Shown piece by piece: positions 6,449 through 11,378 of a stretch of 11,378 bases of DNA. Positions within the stretch are counted from its first letter, which is position 1; each line of letters begins with the position of its first letter. The stretch is from assembly GCA_027052755.1 (NCBI GenBank), contig JALUEN010000145.1, forward strand, positions 1-11,378. The letters are read 5' to 3'. The notes beneath the pieces are model-generated. The model did no database searches, was not told the DNA's origin, and was given only the letters and a program-made list of their open reading frames with translations. The stretch comes from a bacterium. GTDB lineage: Bacteria > DRYD01 > JALUEN01. The position numbers and the translations under genes were made by a program.

Positions 6449-7462
6449 CTAGGAAGATATTATAGAGCTTTTCAAGGCTTCCTCTAATAGCCTCATAGAT
6501 CTCAGAGATTCCTCAGCGACCACGTACAACTTAGATAACTCCCCAGTCTCAAGTCCCTCAAAGGTGTACTTTACCTCCTCTACGAAAGCCTCTATAGGGC
6601 TCGAGTACAAGGCTGAGTACCTGATCTTGTGGAAGTTCCCTGAGCTCTGAGATATATACCATCCAGGGGATTCAAGATCACTTAACCTCATGCTAGCCCC
6701 TTTGAAGAAAGTTTCAAGGCAGATAGCTGATTCAGAGGCTCCTTTAGGTCCCACCCAGCTAACCTCAACGCTTACTAAGGTCTCAGGAGACCTCAAGATT
6801 AGCTCAGCCCAATCAGGAGCCCCCCATCTCCTTGAAGCCTCTGAAACCCTCCTAGCTCTAACCTCAAGTTTCAGGTCGTTCTCCAGGAGCCAGTTGATCA
6901 GGTGTACGTAGTGGATACCCACATCCAGGATTACACCACCAGATAAATCGTAGTGCCATCTCCAGCTATCGTTCTGTGGCAAGCTAGCGCGTTCTGAGAT
7001 CCGGATGAAGAGGGGAGCCCCCAACTTCTGAACTATCTCCTTTAAAACCTTAAAACGGGGGTCAAATCGCCTAGGATGTCCTATCATCAACCCTAGACCC
7101 ATAGATCTTGCCTTATCAAGGAGTGCTTGCAGCTGCCAAGAGTACCTAGTAGGGGGCTTCTCCAAGTAAACGTTGATGCCCATATCCAAGGCTTTATCGG
7201 CTATCTCATAGTGAGAGAAGGTAGGCGTAGATATTATAACTAGCTCCGCCTCCTCTAGAGCGGCATCTAAGTCCTGGAAAGTTTTCACTGGATATCCTAG
7301 AAGCTCCTCTGCTTGCTTTTTAAACTCAGCTAGAGTCTCAGAGTTGATATCATATCCTCCCACAAGCTGAAGAGGGACACCCAAATCCATCGTTAGTTTT
7401 TTAATAGCTAAGAGGTAAGCCTTCCTAACTATGTTACCTACCCCTACTATGAGAACTCTCAT
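6449..7462 (-). CDS. Gfo/Idh/MocA family oxidoreductase (third of the trio)
   Basis: Seen: 337 residues. The N-terminal Rossmann fold opens with VLIVGVGNI (3-11). STPTFSHYEIA (78-88) follows the fourth strand region. EKP (101-103) holds the conserved Lys of the family, and GGVILDVGIHYVHLINWLL (175-193) carries the Asp180/His184 pair of the C-terminal alpha/beta domain. Known: these enzymes oxidise or reduce sugars and cyclitols with NAD(P). The substrate cannot be read from sequence. It is clearly a paralogue of the first gene of the trio (8511-9596): both share GH.RRFDPR, ISERA/RSERA, GAPDWA, VEVSWV and a matching C-terminal PIEAFVEE/PLEAFVLE block. It starts at ATG 7462, only 6 nt after the stop of the previous gene and without a clear ribosome site, so it is probably translated by coupling. 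Confidence 0.93.
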   Translation of the reverse strand: MRVLIVGVGNIVRKAYLLAIKKLTMDLGVPLQLVGGYDINSETLAEFKKQAEELLGYPVKTFQDLDAALEEAELVIISTPTFSHYEIADKALDMGINVYLEKPPTRYSWQLQALLDKARSMGLGLMIGHPRRFDPRFKVLKEIVQKLGAPLFIRISERASLPQNDSWRWHYDLSGGVILDVGIHYVHLINWLLENDLKLEVRARRVSEASRRWGAPDWAELILRSPETLVSVEVSWVGPKGASESAICLETFFKGASMRLSDLESPGWYISQSSGNFHKIRYSALYSSPIEAFVEEVKYTFEGLETGELSKLYVVAEESLRSMRLLEEALKSSIISS

Positions 7463-7468
7463 AAGCCA

Positions 7469-8497
7469 TCACTCTATAATCATTTCCTTACCTCTCCTAG
7501 CTGATTCATAAGCATACCACATAACCCTGAAGTTTTGAAGTGCATCCTTTATGGTTATAGGAGGTTCAATATCATCTATAACGCTTCTAATAAAGGTATC
7601 TACAGCAATAGGGACATCAACTCTCAACCAGTCCTTCCTAAAAGCTCCCTCATCTGTGTAGATCCAATAGTCGTGATAGGGTTTCTCCACAGTGAAGACG
7701 CCCCTAGTGCCAAGTGCCTCAAACCTGATGTTCAACCAAGTTGGGTATCCCTTAGGGTTAAACCAACCGCTAACTAAGGTTACCTGAGTGCCGTTCTCCA
7801 TCTCCATAAAAGCTACTCCAAAGTCGTCAACATCTAAAGAGTGTACCTTTGAGTAGATATAGGCTCTTACCTTTCTCACCTCAGAGCCAGTTATATACCT
7901 TATACCATCAACGGCGTGGATACCTATATCCCCGAACCCTCCGAATCCCGCTCGCTCTTTATCAGCGAACCAGGAGGTATCCATACCCTTTATAGTCAAG
8001 GGATTTTTACCTACTTTCACAGTATATAGGCTTATCAGCTCACCTAGTTCACCACTTCTCACCATCTGAGCTAACTTGATAACTGGCTTTTGAAACCTAG
8101 GGTTAAAGGGCATCATGAACTTCAGGTTGTGCTTATCCACTATCTCAGCGATCTTCTCCGCATCCTCCATAGTGGTCGCTAAAGGTTTATCACATAGTAC
8201 GGCTATCCCTTCAGGCGCTAAAATCTCTATTATCTCCTTATGTAGGTAAGGTTCTGAAGCTATGTAAACAGCCTCTACTTGAGAGTTAGCTATCATATCG
8301 GACAAGCTCTCATAGTAGGAGATACCAAGTTCCCTTGCCTTCCTCTCAGCCAACTCCTTATTAGAACCTATTCCCACGATAGCCACTAGTTCAGCTTTAG
8401 GGTTAGATAATATCTCTGGGAGGTAGCGGTTTATGTGAACGTGAGCGAAACTGATAATTCCAAACCTAACCTTCCTATAGTCAGCAGACCTAGTCAT
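7469..8497 (-). CDS. Gfo/Idh/MocA family oxidoreductase (second of the trio, divergent)
   Basis: Seen: 342 residues. The Rossmann N-terminus reads FGIISFAHVH (12-21) in place of the usual GxGxxG, a variant found in some Gfo/Idh/MocA branches. DKP (103-105) replaces EKP and keeps the key Lys. GFGDIGIHAVDGIRYITG (187-204) has Asp190 and His194. It is less like its two neighbours than they are like each other, so it probably belongs to another subfamily and acts on a different substrate or step. ATG 8497 follows AGGGGGG with 7-nt spacing and lies 13 nt after the upstream stop. The C-terminal block ends with a helix (ALQNFRVMWYAYESARRG) common in sugar dehydrogenases of this family. Cofactor and substrate are unassigned. 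Confidence 0.93.
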   Translation of the reverse strand: MTRSADYRKVRFGIISFAHVHINRYLPEILSNPKAELVAIVGIGSNKELAERKARELGISYYESLSDMIANSQVEAVYIASEPYLHKEIIEILAPEGIAVLCDKPLATTMEDAEKIAEIVDKHNLKFMMPFNPRFQKPVIKLAQMVRSGELGELISLYTVKVGKNPLTIKGMDTSWFADKERAGFGGFGDIGIHAVDGIRYITGSEVRKVRAYIYSKVHSLDVDDFGVAFMEMENGTQVTLVSGWFNPKGYPTWLNIRFEALGTRGVFTVEKPYHDYWIYTDEGAFRKDWLRVDVPIAVDTFIRSVIDDIEPPITIKDALQNFRVMWYAYESARRGKEMIIE

Positions 8498-8510
8498 AAT
8501 CTATCCCCCC

Positions 8511-9596
8511 TTAAAAGGGTTCATAAGCTCTCAGTATTATCTCAAGAGCCCTCAAGCTCTCTTCAGGAGTTATATCAGGATGAACATCTCCTAGGATAAC
8601 GTTAACGAAGTGCGAGAGTTCAAGTACAAAAGCCTCAAGCGGTGCCGAGGCCAAGGTAGAGTACCTGGGAATGTCTATTCCCTGATCAGTTAGTAGGTAA
8701 GCAGGAGCGTCCTCCAGGTCATCAAGATGTATAACCCCTTTAGTGCCTGCTATATAGAGATAGCTATAGGCTTTAGCGCTAGCTGAAGGGTGAACCCAGC
8801 TAACCTCTACCTCAGCTACAGCCCCAGATCTATAGATCATCCTAAAGGAAGCCCAGTCTGGAGCACCTCCTCTTTTAGATTCCTCTCGCACTTGCTTATA
8901 GGTAAGGTAGGTCTCTATTGGTTCCTCACCTAAGAGCCAGTTAACCAGATCCACCGAGTGGATACCTACATCCAGGTGCACACCTCCACCCCTGTCAGGC
9001 AACCAGTGCCAGCTATTCGGTGGAAATGGTAACCTAGCTCTCTCAGAGCGTTTAATGAAAAGGATCTCCCCTAGCTTTCCACCTCGTATCTCTTCCCTAA
9101 TCAGCCTCCACCTAGGGTCAAACCTCCTAGTGTGTCCGATTAAAAGCTTAACTCCTTTCTCCCTAGCTAGCTCTACTAGATCATAGGCCAACTTAAGATC
9201 GTGGCTGATAGGTTTCTCAAGGATAACGTTAACCCCTCTCTCAATAGCATCCTTAGCTATCTCATGGTGTGTGTAAGTCGGCGTGGCTACGATAACTGCG
9301 TCCAGCTCATCAGACAGTTGATCCAGGAGCTCTCTATGGGAACTGAAGTACCTTGGAGTTCTCAGGTCCATAGCTGCGCTCTCCGCTCGCTCTATGAGGA
9401 TATCACAGGTTCCTAGGACCTCAATTACAGGTCTCCCAAAGAAGTTCTCATTAGAGCTCAGAATCTTCAAGGCAGGTTTATACGCTAAGCGATATATATT
9501 CCCATTCCCTACCACAGCTACCCTCAGTGGTCTCTCAGGGTTATACTTAGTATCAACCTTAAGGCCACGGATAAGTTCCTCGGATACGCCACTCAC
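8511..9596 (-). CDS. Gfo/Idh/MocA family oxidoreductase (first of the trio)
   Basis: Seen: 361 residues from GTG 9596. A 22-residue lead is followed by the Rossmann strand LRVAVVGNGNI (24-34). ATPTYTHHEIA, EKP (127-129) and GGVHLDVGIHSVDLVNWLL (204-222), with Asp209/His213, mark the family. A .DLED.PAYLL segment and the C-terminal APLEAFVLEL helix match the third gene of the trio, making the two paralogues. Start choice: the longest frame begins with TTG 9650, inside the upstream gene. GTG 9596 has AAGGGGGG six bases before it and leaves a normal 19-nt gap after the DUF3084 stop. Substrate unknown; the likely reaction is NAD(P)-dependent oxidation or reduction of a sugar or cyclitol. It is co-transcribed with the genes on both sides. 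Confidence 0.93.
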   Translation of the reverse strand: MSGVSEELIRGLKVDTKYNPERPLRVAVVGNGNIYRLAYKPALKILSSNENFFGRPVIEVLGTCDILIERAESAAMDLRTPRYFSSHRELLDQLSDELDAVIVATPTYTHHEIAKDAIERGVNVILEKPISHDLKLAYDLVELAREKGVKLLIGHTRRFDPRWRLIREEIRGGKLGEILFIKRSERARLPFPPNSWHWLPDRGGGVHLDVGIHSVDLVNWLLGEEPIETYLTYKQVREESKRGGAPDWASFRMIYRSGAVAEVEVSWVHPSASAKAYSYLYIAGTKGVIHLDDLEDAPAYLLTDQGIDIPRYSTLASAPLEAFVLELSHFVNVILGDVHPDITPEESLRALEIILRAYEPF

Positions 9597-9602
9597 ATAG
9601 AT

Positions 9603-9610
9603 CCCCCCTT
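9603..9610 (-). promoter_or_regulatory. Ribosome binding site deciding the first oxidoreductase start
   Basis: On the minus strand AAGGGGGG lies 6 nt before GTG 9596. The TTG at 9650 would overlap the DUF3084 gene by 35 bases, so the inner GTG is favoured. Confidence 0.7.
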
Positions 9611-9615
9611 TCTCC

Positions 9616-10599
9616 CTACTGAGGAGAGGTAATATCCTTCCTCTCCTCAATAGGGATAACCTTTAACTTAATGGTGAACTCATCTGTCATGTATATATCC
9701 TCAGGAGCGATGAAACTAACTAGTACCTTATCCTCATTAGAGTATCTCTTTATCTCCTCCACAGCGCTGAGTAGATCAACGGGATCAATGCTTCCCCCTA
9801 CACCTCCCTTATCAGGCAGGGGTATCTTACCACGCTTTATCGCTGCCTCTTGAATTAGGGGTATTGCTGAGATTAGCTGGGAGATTATGTACCTAGGGGG
9901 TTTAGACGGATCTATCTCTATAGTGAGCAAGACCTGTCCTTTAGAGAATATCAGCTTATCCTCAGCGAACTTGAGCCTAACCTTGACCTTCTCTCCCAGA
10001 AAGGTGTTACTCTCGGCATAGGCGATAACCACGTAACGTTTCCGTGTTCTCCTCAAGACAGACTTTAAGGCGTTAAGGTCCTCCTGCGAGAGATCAACAG
10101 GATCCTCTATATATTCCTCAGGAAGTTTCTTACCTAAAAGTTTAGAGATCATCGTAACCCTTCTACGAACTGCCTCTCTTATCTTCACTTTCAGCTCTGG
10201 TATATCAGACATAGCTTTAACAGAGGTTACAACTATAGGCGATCCCATTGGATATATCAGCTGTCCTGAGCTTTTTATGCTGTTTAAAAAGTTAATCTCA
10301 GATATAAGTTTCTGGCGTTCCTCTCTCAGCTCCTGAAGAGAACGCTTCAATTTCTCCATAGAAAACAGGTAAACCCTAACATCGCTTGATAGTAGGGCTA
10401 AGATCAATATAGTCATAAACGACACGAACGTCCCCAATACTACGGTTAGAATCATAGAGGAGTATCTAGGTCTCAATCCGAAGAGCCTGAACCTCTTTTT
10501 TCCTAACATTCTACCAACGTTGTCGCCTATAAGAGCTATAATTCCACCGACTAGTGAGATGATACTCATCTTGAGAACCGCTAGAGCTAAATCCCCCAA
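9616..10599 (-). CDS. DUF3084 family membrane protein
   Basis: Seen: 327 residues from TTG 10599. An N-terminal membrane segment (about 6-25, LAVLKMSIISLVGGIIALIG) runs into the DUF3084 signature GDNVGRMLGKKRFRLFGLRPR. A second membrane span (about 50-70, ILTVVLGTFVSFMTILILAL) follows, then SSDVRVYLFSMEKL and a coiled coil (about 80-104). The rest is a soluble alpha/beta region. Known: the family is conserved in cyanobacteria and several deep-branching phyla and has no established function. The coiled coil is short. Start choice: the frame opens at TTG 10614 without a ribosome site, while TTG 10599 has GGGAGGGG five bases upstream. It is the first gene of the five-gene operon, ending 19 nt before the oxidoreductase start. 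The coiled coil and soluble part suggest an envelope or membrane scaffold, but this is inference. Confidence 0.88.
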   Translation of the reverse strand: MGDLALAVLKMSIISLVGGIIALIGDNVGRMLGKKRFRLFGLRPRYSSMILTVVLGTFVSFMTILILALLSSDVRVYLFSMEKLKRSLQELREERQKLISEINFLNSIKSSGQLIYPMGSPIVVTSVKAMSDIPELKVKIREAVRRRVTMISKLLGKKLPEEYIEDPVDLSQEDLNALKSVLRRTRKRYVVIAYAESNTFLGEKVKVRLKFAEDKLIFSKGQVLLTIEIDPSKPPRYIISQLISAIPLIQEAAIKRGKIPLPDKGGVGGSIDPVDLLSAVEEIKRYSNEDKVLVSFIAPEDIYMTDEFTIKLKVIPIEERKDITSPQ

Positions 10600-10604
10600 A
10601 ATTA

Positions 10605-10612
10605 CCCCTCCC
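10605..10612 (-). promoter_or_regulatory. Ribosome binding site deciding the DUF3084 start
   Basis: On the minus strand GGGAGGGG lies 5 nt before TTG 10597-10599. It falls inside the longer reading frame that opens at TTG 10614, which itself has no purine tract upstream. Confidence 0.65.
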
Positions 10613-10627
10613 AATTGAACAAGGCGA

Positions 10628-10699
10628 GATATACTCTCAGAGGATTTCAGCTTCAGGGCAGTAAAACCTCTTTATAGGGAGATTTTCAGCGTTCTTCAC
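10628..10699 (-). promoter_or_regulatory. Candidate promoters of the DUF3084-to-pgk operon
   Basis: Two sigma-70-like arrangements read on the minus strand. The first is GTGAAG (10694-10699), a 17-bp spacer, then TATAAA (10671-10676). The second is CTGAAG (10651-10656), a 17-bp spacer, then TATATC (10628-10633). The -10 boxes match well (5/6 and 4/6), while both -35 boxes match only 3/6. Their position just upstream of the first operon gene is right. Either or neither may be used. Confidence 0.35.
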
Positions 10700-10752
10700 C
10701 GAGGAGATTAATCTTAAATCAGCTTAAATTAGTTTCAAAGGGGGTCCATGAT

Positions 10753-11378
10753 ATGTATAAGATAGAGGAGATCTCAGAACTAGTGGAATCCCTACAGAAA
10801 CCTGAGCTAAGGGATATAAACAGATATACCCCTGGAAAGCCAATAGAGGAAGTTCAGAGAGAGCTAGGTCTAAAACGAGTGATAAAGTTAGGTTCAAACG
10901 AGAACTTATTCTCTCCTCCTCAAGGGGTTATAGAGGCTATATCTAGGGAAGCGAAACAGGTTAACTACTACCCTGATGACGCTATCTATTACCTAACGAG
11001 AAAGTTAGCCTCTAAGCTAAACGTAAGCGAAGAGCAGATCACCTGGGGATCAGGTACAGTGGAGATAATAAGGATGTTCTCCTTAGCTTTTATATCACCA
11101 GGTGACCTAGCGGTAGTGGGAGCTCCTAGCTTCGGTATTTACGATTATGAGTTCAAGCTCCAAGGAGGACAGGTAGTTAGAGTACCTCTTAAAGAGGATT
11201 ATACCTACGATTTAGAGACAATGCTTAGAGAGGTTAACGATAGGAAAGCTAAGGTAGTGGTTATCTGCAGTCCAAACAACCCAACAGGAACTATAGTGAA
11301 GGAGCAAGATCTCAGAGACTTCCTCAAAGGTATAAAAGGAGATACAATTGTCATCTTAGATGAGGCTTACTTTGAACT
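10753..11378 (+). CDS. hisC: Histidinol-phosphate aminotransferase, 5' part (cut by window edge)
   Basis: Seen: 208 codons from ATG 10753, open to the right edge with no stop. HisC catalyses histidine step 7: imidazole-acetol phosphate plus glutamate gives histidinol phosphate and 2-oxoglutarate. Motifs of fold-type I class II PLP aminotransferases are present: RYTPGKP near the N-terminus, IKLGSNEN, the PLP phosphate-contact region WGSGTVEII, ICSPNNPTGT and LDEAYFE. The order and spacing fit HisC (about 350 residues); the Schiff-base Lys lies beyond the window. AAAGGGGG (10737-10744) stands 8 nt before the ATG. The gene is divergent from the DUF3084 operon across a short spacer. A related aromatic aminotransferase cannot be fully excluded without the C-terminus. 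Confidence 0.9.
   Translation, partial: MYKIEEISELVESLQKPELRDINRYTPGKPIEEVQRELGLKRVIKLGSNENLFSPPQGVIEAISREAKQVNYYPDDAIYYLTRKLASKLNVSEEQITWGSGTVEIIRMFSLAFISPGDLAVVGAPSFGIYDYEFKLQGGQVVRVPLKEDYTYDLETMLREVNDRKAKVVVICSPNNPTGTIVKEQDLRDFLKGIKGDTIVILDEAYFE

Noticed and set aside
6449..9596. The Gfo/Idh/MocA trio as a specific inositol or UDP-sugar pathway.
   Set aside because: Only family-level motifs are visible. No substrate-specific residues or pathway neighbours support a named reaction.
10748..10765. A five-codon mini reading frame (ATG ATA TGT ATA AGA TAG) overlapping the hisC start, suggestive of a leader peptide.
   Set aside because: It has no histidine codons or attenuator hairpin, and its spacing to the ribosome site is only 3 nt. 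The ATG at 10753 fits hisC better.
1..11378. Mobile element, CRISPR array or prophage as the hidden system.
   Set aside because: No regularly spaced repeats, terminal inverted repeats, transposase or integrase motifs, or phage structural genes were seen on either strand.

Overview
The window comes from a bacterium, probably an uncultured and perhaps thermophilic lineage. The evidence is a bacterial class II tRNA-Leu with encoded CCA, an RbfA domain, a DUF3084 protein, strong purine-rich Shine-Dalgarno sites before almost every gene, frequent GTG/TTG starts, and heavy use of AGG/AGA/ATA/CTA codons. I cannot name the phylum. No transposase, integrase, CRISPR array or phage gene is visible, and no stretch over 300 bases lacks a gene.

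Layout. (1) 60-149, plus strand: tRNA-Leu(CAA). (2) 341-3405, minus strand: a clostripain-like (C11/caspase-fold) cysteine peptidase without a signal peptide, followed by a 599-residue single-span membrane protein. The latter has a secreted N-terminal domain and a cytoplasmic coiled coil ending in a GrpE-like domain. (3) 3608-4750, plus strand: a 380-residue protein of unknown family, divergent from the peptidase across an AT-rich spacer; it contains an internal duplication. (4) A strong bidirectional terminator at 4785-4810 separates it from the convergent operon. (5) 4838-10599, minus strand: a tightly packed operon read as DUF3084 membrane protein, three Gfo/Idh/MocA-type NAD(P) oxidoreductases, and an in-frame RbfA-phosphoglycerate kinase fusion. 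(6) 10753 to the right edge, plus strand: the 5' part of hisC (histidinol-phosphate aminotransferase), divergent from the operon.

Three places deserve attention. The RbfA-PGK fusion joins a 30S maturation factor to a glycolytic enzyme with no linker. It keeps a full ribosome binding site before the PGK ATG, and its reading frame depends on a run of five Gs: with four Gs, RbfA would stop at a TGA just before PGK. The membrane-tethered GrpE-like protein would place DnaK nucleotide exchange at the membrane, and it lies beside a caspase-like protease. The divergent orphan protein, with duplicated helical units and one hydrophobic C-terminal segment, may belong with that protease, but this is only inferred from position.

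Four start codons were moved inward from the longest reading frame (peptidase, DUF3084 protein, first oxidoreductase, RbfA-PGK). The main reason is that the inner start has the better placed ribosome binding site.
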